Source: Oscillospiraceae bacterium (GTDB lineage Bacteria > Bacillota > Clostridia > Oscillospirales > Ruminococcaceae). From it: a stretch of DNA of 6,148 nucleotides. The stretch lies in the NCBI GenBank assembly GCA_017848155.1, contig JAGAKC010000483.1, forward strand, positions 1 through 6,148. Direction: 5' to 3'. The position numbers and the translations under genes were made by a program. Position 1 is the first letter of the stretch, and every line of letters begins with the position of its first letter. Positions 1 to 5,637 of the stretch are shown here, in pieces. The notes under the pieces were generated by a model. It was not told the origin of the DNA, did no database searches, and saw nothing but the letters and a program-made list of their open reading frames with translations.

Positions 1-225
1 CACAAGGCCACCGATAACTACAGTATGCGGCAGAGAGAAAACTATCGGGATGCTTGCTGTAAAAGCCATTGCTGAAAAGCTTGGCGTTACCTGCGATATT
101 GATCGTAACGGACAGTATATGAGGATATGCAGCAGCTGCGGCTGCCGTGATATTGGAAAGGAAAAGAATATCTTCTTCAATATACCGAGAATATAGTACG
201 AAAACGGCTTGACCGAAAGACCTTT
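1..225 (+). pseudogene. Decayed or frameshifted 5' part of the AraC-type regulator (LacI-like sugar-binding domain remnant)
   Basis: No frame is open throughout, but pieces of each frame look like parts of one protein. Frame 1 at the left edge reads TDNYSMRQRENYRDA, which resembles the segment of LacI-type periplasmic-binding domains just before the 'R..GY..AL' helix. Removing one A from the AAAA run near 61-64 continues this as KAIAEKLGVTCDIDRNGQY in frame 2. Frame 3 from 123 gives GYAAAAAAVILER, like the helix that follows in LacI proteins. Frame 1 is open again from 151 and runs without a stop into the downstream regulator (YTENIVRKRLDRKTF, then its first Met). A complete binding domain would need well over 100 further residues, so an internal deletion is also implied. 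The alternative is that frame 2 (2-196) is the tail of a separate small protein with a CSSCGC cysteine cluster. Sequencing error is also possible. The resemblance is read by eye and is moderate at best. Confidence 0.4.
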
Positions 226-1404
226 ATGTATTCAAACTATATCGCAAAGATGTCTGATTGTGAGTCTATACCTAAATTCGCAGCGGTGCTGGACAGCCTG
301 AGATATATGCTGCCCGAGTGCAGAGCTATAAATGTGTGCGTATGCGAGGACTGGCGTGTAGAGCATCCCGAGTATCGTAAAAGGAGTTTTGCACAGAATA
401 TGCAGCTTATATATTCCGAGGATCAGCCGGGTCAGCTTGACTTTGCGCTGCATAAGCTGCTGCCTTGTCTTAATCTGCCGCATGAGCCACAGTTCTGGGT
501 GTTCAGCTCGGTTCACTATTCTGACAGGATAATAGGCTATATTGCAACATCCTACGATAAAGCAGAGCAGTTTGTGGCAGACGAGCACTATATTGGCTGG
601 TGTGACGCAGTAGGAAACGGACTGGACATAGTTATCAAAAAAAGTCATACAGAATACATCTGGCAGAAGCTTGAAGAAAAGAATATGTCGGATATCTACA
701 CGGGACTTAAAAGCAGGCGGGGATTTGTTTCAAAAATAAAAACAGATGACAGAATAATGCTGTTTTCCTTCCCGAAAAGATATATCAGCACGCCATATTT
801 TGTGCCGATCGTATCTGCAGTGCTGCGCTCTGATGAAACTATCAGAGAAGCGGTATATCTCGGAGAAACTGTTTTTGCGGTAATGCTTGAAGCAAACAGC
901 ACAGAAGGCTTTATTGCAAGGCTGTGTCAGGCGGTATCCGAGCTTGGTATCTACACCTCTCAAAATGATATAAACAGCCTTTCCGATGTGATATCGGCAG
1001 ACACAGACGCCGATATGCGCATAACAGAGTTATACTATCAGCTTATTGAAAAATGTAATCCCAGAAGCAGCGAAGCATATTCCGAGATCTTTTCAAATCT
1101 CCGCAAGGAAATGAAATACTCACCGCAGAATGAATGGAGCATAACAGATGCCGCATTGAGGACGGGGCTAAGCGGCAGTCACTTTCAAAGGCTGTACAAA
1201 AAGCATTTCGGAATATCTTTCACGGAGGATCTGATATCCTTTCGCATGGACAGAGCGAGGTATCTGCTGAAAAATACATCAATGTCTGTTCAGAGAATAG
1301 CGGAAGAATGTGGATATACCAATGCCGCTCACTTTATGCGTCAATTCAAGGAGCGAGAAAAAATAAGCGCAGGACAATACAGAAAGGCGGCTAATAATGA
1401 GTGA
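226..1404 (+). CDS. AraC-family transcriptional regulator with degenerate GGDEF-like middle domain, probably N-terminally truncated
   Basis: A cytoplasmic DNA-binding regulator of 392 residues. The C-terminus (about 304-388) is a clear AraC/XylS double helix-turn-helix: a first helix pair around SITDAALRTGLSGSHFQRLY, then IAEECGYTNAAHFMRQFK, with SAGQYRK replacing the usual SP..YR ending. Residues 20-150 resemble the linker found between LacI-type binding domains and GGDEF domains in clostridial regulators (FSSVHYSDRIIGYIATSY). TGLKSRRGF (159-167) and YLGETVFAVML (211-221) align with the TGLYNRRGF and RLGGDEFVVL landmarks of diguanylate cyclases, but the GGDEF residues are lost and the region between is shortened, so no catalysis is expected. 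ATG 226 is the first possible start after a stop at 148, yet it has only a weak GAAAG in front and sits inside sequence that still looks coding. The original protein was therefore probably longer and sensed a sugar-like ligand. The ligand and target genes are unknown. The overlapping DUF3237 gene is a likely operon partner. Confidence 0.85.
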   Translation: MYSNYIAKMSDCESIPKFAAVLDSLRYMLPECRAINVCVCEDWRVEHPEYRKRSFAQNMQLIYSEDQPGQLDFALHKLLPCLNLPHEPQFWVFSSVHYSDRIIGYIATSYDKAEQFVADEHYIGWCDAVGNGLDIVIKKSHTEYIWQKLEEKNMSDIYTGLKSRRGFVSKIKTDDRIMLFSFPKRYISTPYFVPIVSAVLRSDETIREAVYLGETVFAVMLEANSTEGFIARLCQAVSELGIYTSQNDINSLSDVISADTDADMRITELYYQLIEKCNPRSSEAYSEIFSNLRKEMKYSPQNEWSITDAALRTGLSGSHFQRLYKKHFGISFTEDLISFRMDRARYLLKNTSMSVQRIAEECGYTNAAHFMRQFKEREKISAGQYRKAANNE

Positions 1405-1783
1405 ACTTATTATGACAATTAACGTCACCACTTTTGATGCACAAATGCTCGAAGGGCAATATTCAAGGGTCGTGATGATACCTTTCAGTGCACAGGCGAC
1501 GGGAAAATATTTTAACGGAAAGACTATTGAAAATGGCATTGATACGCAGATAACCACAAAGGACGGATTTTCCCTTTCGGCAAGATATATGCTTGAAGGA
1601 GCGGACCTCAGCGGAAAGAAATGCAGGCTGTTCATTGAAAACAACGGAACATCACTGGATGATTGCAAGCCAAAGATATATACAGACAGCGGGGAGCTGG
1701 CTTTTCTGGAAAACGCAGAGCTTGCAGCAAAGGTGGAATGTACAGAGAACGGATGTATAATAAGCATATCTATTAGCAAATAA
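1397..1783 (+). CDS. DUF3237 domain-containing protein
   Basis: A small soluble protein of 128 residues with no signal peptide or membrane segment. The central pattern matches my recollection of the DUF3237 family (PF11578), a beta-rich fold of unknown function: FSAQATGKYFNGKTIENGID, then SLSARYMLEGADLSGKKC and LFIENNG. It is slightly shorter than the usual 140-150 residues. The start ATG lies 8 bases inside the end of the AraC-family gene and is preceded by an AAGGCGG ribosome site at 1384-1390, so translation is probably coupled and both genes share a transcript. This suggests a common physiological role, perhaps handling of the small molecule that the regulator once sensed, but no reaction can be named. 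A terminator about 65 bases downstream ends the unit. Family assignment is fairly secure; function is unknown. Confidence 0.82.
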   Translation: MSELIMTINVTTFDAQMLEGQYSRVVMIPFSAQATGKYFNGKTIENGIDTQITTKDGFSLSARYMLEGADLSGKKCRLFIENNGTSLDDCKPKIYTDSGELAFLENAELAAKVECTENGCIISISISK

Positions 1784-1849
1784 GAAAGCTTCAAAGCCAG
1801 ACAAAAGCCAGTATTAACATTTAACTGTTGTCCAGATCTTATAGCAAAA

Positions 1850-1885
1850 ATGGGAGTAGCCTTGCTTACTCCCATAATTTATTTC
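1850..1885. terminator. Bidirectional intrinsic terminator between the convergent regulator and ABC operons
   Basis: ATGGGAGTA (1850-1858) pairs with TACTCCCAT (1867-1875). The stem continues as GC/GC across one bulged T, closing on a CTT loop. Read on the minus strand, the hairpin runs straight into TTTTTGC, a good U-tract for ending the importer transcript 140 bases after its last stop codon. On the plus strand the tail is TAATTTATTT, weaker but usable for the DUF3237 transcript. The location between convergent genes fits a shared terminator. Confidence 0.8.
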
Positions 1886-1904
1886 GCTGGTCAAAATAAC
1901 CAGC
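1886..1904. repeat. Short inverted repeat, 6-bp stem
   Basis: GCTGGT (1886-1891) and ACCAGC (1899-1904) flank a 7-base AT-rich loop, 11 bases from the terminator hairpin. It lies in the 3' untranslated region of the ABC importer transcript (minus strand). It could be an extra 3'-end stabilising hairpin. There is no adjacent T-run, so it is not called as a terminator by itself. Confidence 0.4.
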
Positions 1905-1954
1905 TACCTCGTTTATCGTCAGACCAGACCGCACTCGCATGACCGTGTATCATT

Positions 1955-1982
1955 AACAAGCATTACCGCAGCAGTGCTTGTT
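1955..1982. repeat. Inverted repeat, 8-bp perfect stem downstream of the ATPase gene
   Basis: AACAAGCA (1955-1962) pairs with TGCTTGTT (1975-1982), and the stem may extend inward by a T.G wobble and a T-A pair around ACCGCAGC. It sits 33 bases after the importer ATPase stop on the minus strand, where the following bases are AATGATA rather than a T-run. On the plus strand it is followed by TTAGC. It may be a weak first terminator or a transcript-end stabiliser for the importer mRNA. Confidence 0.5.
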
Positions 1983-1983
1983 T

Positions 1984-1999
1984 TAGCTATGAAAAGCTA
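1984..1999. repeat. Short inverted repeat just after the ATPase stop
   Basis: TAGCT (1984-1988) and AGCTA (1995-1999) enclose a 6-base loop. On the minus strand this follows the ATPase stop codon by 15 bases. A 5-bp stem can arise by chance, so it is mentioned only because three more hairpins follow within 150 bases. Confidence 0.25.
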
Positions 2000-2014
2000 C
2001 TCACCGTGTACAGA

Positions 2015-2812
2015 TCATTTTGACAGCAGCATCCTGTCATTGACGAGTTCTCCGCCACTGAGTTCAGAGAACTTACGCAACAGCAAATCAACTGTGAGAT
2101 TCTTCTTTTCCTCACCCTTCACATCAAAGATGATGTGGCCGTTGTTCATCATAATAAGGCGGTTGCCATGCTTGATGGCATCCTTCATATTGTGAGTCAC
2201 CATCAGTGCGGTAAGTCCGTTATCACTGATTATCTTATCGGAAAGTTCCAGCACCTTTGCAGCGGTCTTGGGGTCAAGTGCCGCTGTGTGCTCGTCAAGA
2301 AGCAGTATCTTTGGCTGCTTGAGCGTTGCCATCAGAAGCGTGAGTGCCTGACGCTGACCGCCCGAGAGCAGACCTACCTTTGAGGTCATACGGTTTTCAA
2401 GACCCAGATCCAGCGTTGCCAGAAGCTCCTTATACTGTGCTCTCTCCTTTTCGCTGATGCCCCATCTGAGCGTCCTGCGCTGTCCCCTGCGCATCGCAAG
2501 AGCGAGATTTTCCTGTATCTCCATGTTTGCGGCAGTTCCCATCATGGGATCCTGAAATACTCGTCCAAGATATGGTGCACGGCGATGCTCGCTCTTTGCG
2601 GTAACATCAACACCGTCGATAACTATCTTTCCGCTGTCTACAGGCCACACACCCGATAGTGCGTTGAGCATGGTTGATTTTCCTGCGCCGTTGCCGCCGA
2701 TTATTGCAACGAAATCGCCCTTTTCAAGCGTGAGGTCAAGACCGTTGAGTGCTTTCTTTTCATTTACAGTTCCTGCATTGAAGGTCTTGTGGATATTCGT
2801 CATCTTAAGCAT
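2015..2812 (-). CDS. ABC transporter ATP-binding protein (TrpZ-like importer ATPase)
   Basis: The 265-residue nucleotide-binding subunit that sits on the inner face of the membrane and powers the importer encoded with it. All ABC ATPase motifs are intact: Walker A GGNGAGKST (39-47), Q-loop glutamine in VFQDP (Q87), signature LSGGQ (149-153), Walker B ILLLDE (169-174) with catalytic E174, D-loop ALD (178-180), and switch histidine in MVTHNM (H207). DEHTAALDP in place of the common DEPT is the form I associate with TrpXYZ-like importers. ATG 2812 is chosen because AGGAGG lies 9 bases upstream. The longer reading from a TTG at 2833 would bury that ribosome site and overlap the permease. Only 4 bases separate this start from the permease stop, so translation is probably coupled. 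It is the last gene of the operon. Confidence 0.94.
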   Translation of the reverse strand: MLKMTNIHKTFNAGTVNEKKALNGLDLTLEKGDFVAIIGGNGAGKSTMLNALSGVWPVDSGKIVIDGVDVTAKSEHRRAPYLGRVFQDPMMGTAANMEIQENLALAMRRGQRRTLRWGISEKERAQYKELLATLDLGLENRMTSKVGLLSGGQRQALTLLMATLKQPKILLLDEHTAALDPKTAAKVLELSDKIISDNGLTALMVTHNMKDAIKHGNRLIMMNNGHIIFDVKGEEKKNLTVDLLLRKFSELSGGELVNDRMLLSK

Positions 2813-2816
2813 AGTA

Positions 2817-3809
2817 TCACTCCTCCTCGCCAATGTTTGCAGCAGCCTCGCCGTTGCGCTTGCTGATAAGCTTGTTTATGCCGTTCTTGATGAGCGGAAG
2901 TGACAGACAGAAGGTCACTGTAATGGCAGTAAACAGCTTGAGGTCGTTTGCGGCCATACCTGCTGCCATAACGAGTGCAATGATGATTCTGTATACTACC
3001 GCACCGACCGCAAGAGCAACAAGATTACGCTTGAAGGTCTTTGTGCCGATAAGCACCTCGCCGATGATGAGTGAAGCAAGTCCGATAACGATAGAGCCGA
3101 TACCCATCTGAATATCCGCATAAGCCTGATACTGTGCAATGAGTGCACCCGAAAAAGCAACAAGTCCGTTTGAAAGCATAAGACAGATGATTATCATAAG
3201 AGTTGTACTGATACCCTGTGCACGTACCATCTGCTGATTGTTGCCTGTCGCTCTGATTGCACATCCAAGCTCCGTACCGAAAAACCAGTACATGATGACC
3301 GAAAGCACGATCACGACAACTATTCCGACAAGCATTGCAGAAAAATTCTTGCTCACCAGAATATCCAGAAGCCATGCCATGGAGCTGTTTTCATCATATT
3401 CTCCCACCAGACTCTTCATCAGATCATGTACGGGCGTAAATACCGTTTCGACCTTATTCGAGCCTGTCGTGGGCAGCGGAATGTTAGCCTTGCCCATGAT
3501 GCGAAGGTTGATGGAATAGCACGCTGTCATAGTAAGTATACCTGCGAGAAGTGCGGGTATCTTGAGCTTTGTGTGAAGGATCGCAGTTACAAGACCGCCG
3601 ATAAGTCCTGCCACAAGTGCTACAAGACACGCAAGCCATGCATTAACTCCGTTGGAGATAAGTACTGCGGCAGTTGCACCGCCCGTTGTAATGGTGCCCT
3701 CGACCGACAGGTCAGCCACATCAAGGATACGATAGCTAAGATGCACGCCCAGCGTCATTATTCCCCACAGAAGTCCCAGTGCGATCGCACCGATAATGAT
3801 GTTTACCAT
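2817..3809 (-). CDS. ABC transporter permease (BPD_transp_2 family, TrpY-like)
   Basis: An integral membrane protein of 330 residues forming the translocation channel, presumably as a homodimer because only one permease gene is present. It has about eight to nine hydrophobic segments: near 1-22, 40-52, 57-78, 85-102, 157-177, a stretch at 203-226, one at 235-255, and two toward the C-terminus. Family landmarks are the LDVADLSVEGT segment (29-39) after the first helix and the cytoplasmic loop ELGCAIRATGNNQQMVRAQG (180-199), the likely ATPase-contact region. The C-terminus is charged. The start at 3809 has AAGGA seven bases upstream. A gap of 69 bases separates it from the substrate-binding protein gene and contains a hairpin; the ATPase gene follows after 4 bases. 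The best-known relatives import aromatic amino acids, but the permease alone does not reveal the substrate. Confidence 0.93.
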   Translation of the reverse strand: MVNIIIGAIALGLLWGIMTLGVHLSYRILDVADLSVEGTITTGGATAAVLISNGVNAWLACLVALVAGLIGGLVTAILHTKLKIPALLAGILTMTACYSINLRIMGKANIPLPTTGSNKVETVFTPVHDLMKSLVGEYDENSSMAWLLDILVSKNFSAMLVGIVVVIVLSVIMYWFFGTELGCAIRATGNNQQMVRAQGISTTLMIIICLMLSNGLVAFSGALIAQYQAYADIQMGIGSIVIGLASLIIGEVLIGTKTFKRNLVALAVGAVVYRIIIALVMAAGMAANDLKLFTAITVTFCLSLPLIKNGINKLISKRNGEAAANIGEEE

Positions 3810-3833
3810 AATTGATTCCTTTCAAAAGCTATA

Positions 3834-3856
3834 GGAGCGATATATAATACCGCTCC
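3834..3856 (-). promoter_or_regulatory. Intercistronic hairpin between substrate-binding protein and permease genes
   Basis: In the importer mRNA, GGAGCGGUAU pairs with AUAUCGCUCC around a UAU loop: a 10-bp stem with one G.U wobble. It begins 22 bases after the binding-protein stop. The sequence after it is UAUAGCUUUUG, only a weak U-tract, so partial read-through is expected. Hairpins at this place in ABC operons commonly protect the upstream message or attenuate transcription, giving more binding protein than membrane components. That role is inferred here. Confidence 0.65.
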
Positions 3857-3878
3857 GTACAGTTGTTGATATTTGATA

Positions 3879-4856
3879 TTACTCTGCTGCTGCAGGCTTC
3901 TGAACATACTGCTGAAGATCCTCAGGAACAGTCATGCCGATAGCCTCTGCAAAGTCGCCGTTGATGCAGTATACAAACTCAGACGCACCCTCGATAGGCA
4001 TCTTGGAGATATCCTCACCCTCGAGTACTCTTACAGCCATAAGACCTGCCTGATAACCGAGGTTGTAATAGTCAAGACCGAGTGTTGCAAGACCGCCAGC
4101 CATAGTCATGCCGCTTTCGCCGCAGATAACAGGCTTCTTTGCCTCAACGCAAACCTCGTAGACTGTTGTCATGGAGGATGCAAAGATGTTGTCAGTGGGG
4201 ATATAGATAGCGTCGCACTCATTTACGATGGAGGTAGTAGCCTGCTGTACCTCATTTGTGTTGGAAACGGTCTTTTCTGTCCATGTAAGACCAAGGCTCT
4301 CAACATACTTCTTTGCGATGTCGGTCTGAAGAACAGAATTGTCCTCGGAGGAGTTATACAGGAAGCCGACTACCTTTGTATCGGGAGCAAGCTTCATCAT
4401 AAGGTCGATCTGCTCCTCAACGGGATTCATATCAGTTGTACCGGAAACATTTGTGCCGGGCGCATCATTGGAGTTTACAAGACCCGCAACCTGGAAATCG
4501 GTAATAGCTGTACCGATGATCGGTATCTCTGTTGTCTGACCCTGGGCAGCCTGTGCTGCAGGTGTTGCGATAGCAAAGATAAGATCAACATCGTCACCTA
4601 CGAACTGTGTTGCGATAGTGTTGAGGTTTGCTGTTTCGCCCTGACCGTTCTGAGCATCGATCTCAACCTTGGTATCGTCGTAGCCCTTATCGAGCAGTGC
4701 CTTTTTGAAGCCCTCCTCCGCCCTATCCATTGCATCGTGGGTCATCATCTTGGATATACCGATCTTCAGCTTGCCGCTGTCACCGGAACATCCCGTAACA
4801 CCTACGCTTAACATTGCAGCAGCTGTGACAGCTGCTATGATTCTTTTGATCTTCAT
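3879..4856 (-). CDS. ABC transporter substrate-binding lipoprotein (ABC_sub_bind family, TrpX-like)
   Basis: The extracellular receptor of the importer, 325 residues. The N-terminus is a lipoprotein signal: MKIKR, a hydrophobic stretch to about residue 19, then the lipobox VTGC with C23 as the lipidated residue, followed by a short GDSGK linker. The mature part resembles PF04392, a two-lobed periplasmic-binding fold: IGISKMMTHDAMDRAEEGF (32-50), FAIATPAAQAAQG, IIGTAITDF, and near the C-terminus GLDYYNLGYQAGLMAVRVL. The best-studied relatives bind tryptophan or other aromatic amino acids, so that is the leading guess; related proteins of unknown ligand exist, so the substrate stays open. The ATG at 4856 has AGAGGG (4866-4871 on the plus strand) nine bases upstream. 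It is the first gene of the operon, behind a strong promoter. Confidence 0.93.
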   Translation of the reverse strand: MKIKRIIAAVTAAAMLSVGVTGCSGDSGKLKIGISKMMTHDAMDRAEEGFKKALLDKGYDDTKVEIDAQNGQGETANLNTIATQFVGDDVDLIFAIATPAAQAAQGQTTEIPIIGTAITDFQVAGLVNSNDAPGTNVSGTTDMNPVEEQIDLMMKLAPDTKVVGFLYNSSEDNSVLQTDIAKKYVESLGLTWTEKTVSNTNEVQQATTSIVNECDAIYIPTDNIFASSMTTVYEVCVEAKKPVICGESGMTMAGGLATLGLDYYNLGYQAGLMAVRVLEGEDISKMPIEGASEFVYCINGDFAEAIGMTVPEDLQQYVQKPAAAE

Positions 4857-4906
4857 AAATCAATTCCCTCTTTCGTTCAAGTACATTACCGCTATACAGC
4901 TAGACA

Positions 4907-4916
4907 GCTTTAAAGC
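4907..4916. promoter_or_regulatory. Perfect 10-bp palindrome in the importer leader, possible operator
   Basis: GCTTTAAAGC is a perfect dyad located about 15-25 bases downstream of the predicted transcription start and about 50 bases before the first start codon. A repressor bound here would block the promoter, so it is a candidate operator. No matching regulator is encoded nearby, a 10-bp AT-rich palindrome can occur by chance, and no second copy was seen in the window. Confidence 0.35.
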
Positions 4917-4936
4917 AGTAAATTTTTTCGTTTTCG

Positions 4937-4965
4937 ATTTTATCACTTTATATTACAAAAGTCAA
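4937..4965 (-). promoter_or_regulatory. Sigma-A type promoter of the ABC importer operon
   Basis: Read on the minus strand, TTGACT (-35, 4960-4965) is separated by exactly 17 bases from TAAAAT (-10, 4937-4942). Transcription would start near 4930, giving a leader of about 70 bases before the binding-protein ATG. An A-tract lies directly upstream of the -35 box and could act as an UP element. The near-consensus boxes and ideal spacing make this the clearest promoter in the window. Confidence 0.85.
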
Positions 4966-4968
4966 CAG

Positions 4969-4984
4969 TTTTTTTCAAAAAAAA
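4969..4984. promoter_or_regulatory. T7-C-A8 tract upstream of the importer promoter (UP-element-like, self-complementary)
   Basis: TTTTTTTCAAAAAAAA lies three bases upstream of the -35 box as read on the minus strand. Such A/T tracts bend DNA and contact the RNA polymerase alpha subunit, raising promoter strength. It is also an inverted repeat of 7 T and 8 A, so a hairpin is possible, but without a GC stem it is a poor terminator. A second TTGACT lies beyond it (4987-4992) without a matching -10 box. Confidence 0.5.
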
Positions 4985-5107
4985 GAAGTCAATTTCATAT
5001 TTTGGTAATATCCAACAACTCGCAAACGCTATCGATCAGTTCTATTGGCGATTATTAACAAACCACAGATAAAACCTACGGGCTATATCAGATCTATAAT
5101 AAATTAG

Positions 5108-5485
5108 CACATCAATTCCGATGTTACCTATGCAACAGATTCGATATACCACGTGTCAGATATAAACGCTATTTCCGAATGTATCAGAAAGGTACAAAGC
5201 AAAGAGCTTGGCAAGGTGATCATGAGATTTGAGAACGCTGTCTTCAGCGGCAATTATTATTCATGTATTCGTTATTACGACGATCTGCTGAAAAGCTGCA
5301 AGAAATATAAGCTTGACTGGTTCACAAATGATTCCAGCTACAATAACTATGTCCCCGATAATCAGTCCTATGCTCTTGAGGGTAGCTGGCCCGATTCAAA
5401 GAATGTGAAATACGGTGACGGATGGCTGAGAATTGATATGATGAATGTGTACCTCAAATATCTTGATGTAACGAAGATAAAGTAA
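5108..5485 (+). pseudogene. C-terminal fragment of an unrecognised protein, no usable start
   Basis: The frame is open from just after a TAG at 5105 to TAA at 5485 and shows codon usage like the other genes here. Its first ATG/GTG/TTG codon is GTG 5153, which has no ribosome site, while the codons before it (SDVTYATDSIYHV) still look like protein. This points to the surviving end of a longer gene whose front part is lost. About 125 residues remain, rich in aromatics and Asn/Asp (YYDDLL, LDWFTNDSSYNNY, LEGSWPD, GDGWLRIDMMNVYLKYL). There is no signal peptide or membrane segment. The tryptophan-rich tail is reminiscent of the end of a secreted glycoside hydrolase or similar extracellular protein, but I do not recognise a family. 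If GTG 5153 is used, the product is 110 residues. A strong terminator follows about 60 bases downstream. Confidence 0.55.
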
Positions 5486-5543
5486 AATCGATCCGTTAAA
5501 TCGCCCGACGTTATCCACGCTGTGTGAATATTAAAATAACAAT

Positions 5544-5579
5544 ACGGGAGCAGATCCCATATCTGCTCCCGTTATCTTT
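5544..5579. terminator. Strong intrinsic terminator, probably bidirectional
   Basis: ACGGGAGCAGAT (5544-5555) pairs perfectly with ATCTGCTCCCGT (5561-5572) around a CCCAT loop. On the plus strand it is followed by TATCTTTTTG, a usable U-rich tail for the gene fragment upstream. On the minus strand the hairpin is preceded by AAAAAGATA and followed by ATTGTTATTTTAA, so it can also end the glycosyltransferase transcript, whose stop is 65 bases away. The rest of 5486-5637 shows nothing else convincing. Confidence 0.88.
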
Positions 5580-5637
5580 TTGTATAGATATCGATATCAT
5601 AATGTGCTTGAAGTATTTGAAAAAACTTCCTGTTCAG

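Noticed and set aside
2..196. Frame-2 open stretch read as the tail of an independent protein with a CSSCGC cluster
   Set aside because: The first 15 residues make poor sense in this frame while frame 1 gives LacI-like sequence there. The cysteines come from a GC-rich CAGCAGCTGCGGCTGCC stretch that looks better in frame 3. Not excluded, only less likely.
1279..1875. Minus-strand open frame of 198 codons across the DUF3237 gene
   Set aside because: It is antisense to two supported genes and begins inside the terminator hairpin. The serine/phenylalanine-rich product is typical of a reverse-strand artefact.
1942..2010. Direct repeat ACCGTGTA at 1942-1949 and 2003-2010
   Set aside because: Eight bases repeated twice flanking a hairpin, but with no insertion-sequence ends or further copies. 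Most likely chance.
2813..2833. TTG start 21 bases upstream for the ABC ATPase
   Set aside because: The extra residues would be encoded by the AGGAGG ribosome site itself and overlap the permease end. ATG 2812 fits the family start and has correct spacing.
3873..4811. Long open frame on the plus strand (312 codons) opposite the substrate-binding protein gene
   Set aside because: It is antisense to a clear lipoprotein gene, its product is cysteine-rich with no recognisable domain, and it lacks a ribosome site. It is a shadow of the codon bias on the other strand.
4857..5150. T-box or other riboswitch ahead of the importer
   Set aside because: No T-box core sequence, no antiterminator/terminator pair and only about 70 bases of leader after the promoter.
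5511..5519. TTATCCACG, a near match to a DnaA box
   Set aside because: A single eight-of-nine match with no companion boxes, AT-rich unwinding region or replication genes is expected by chance.
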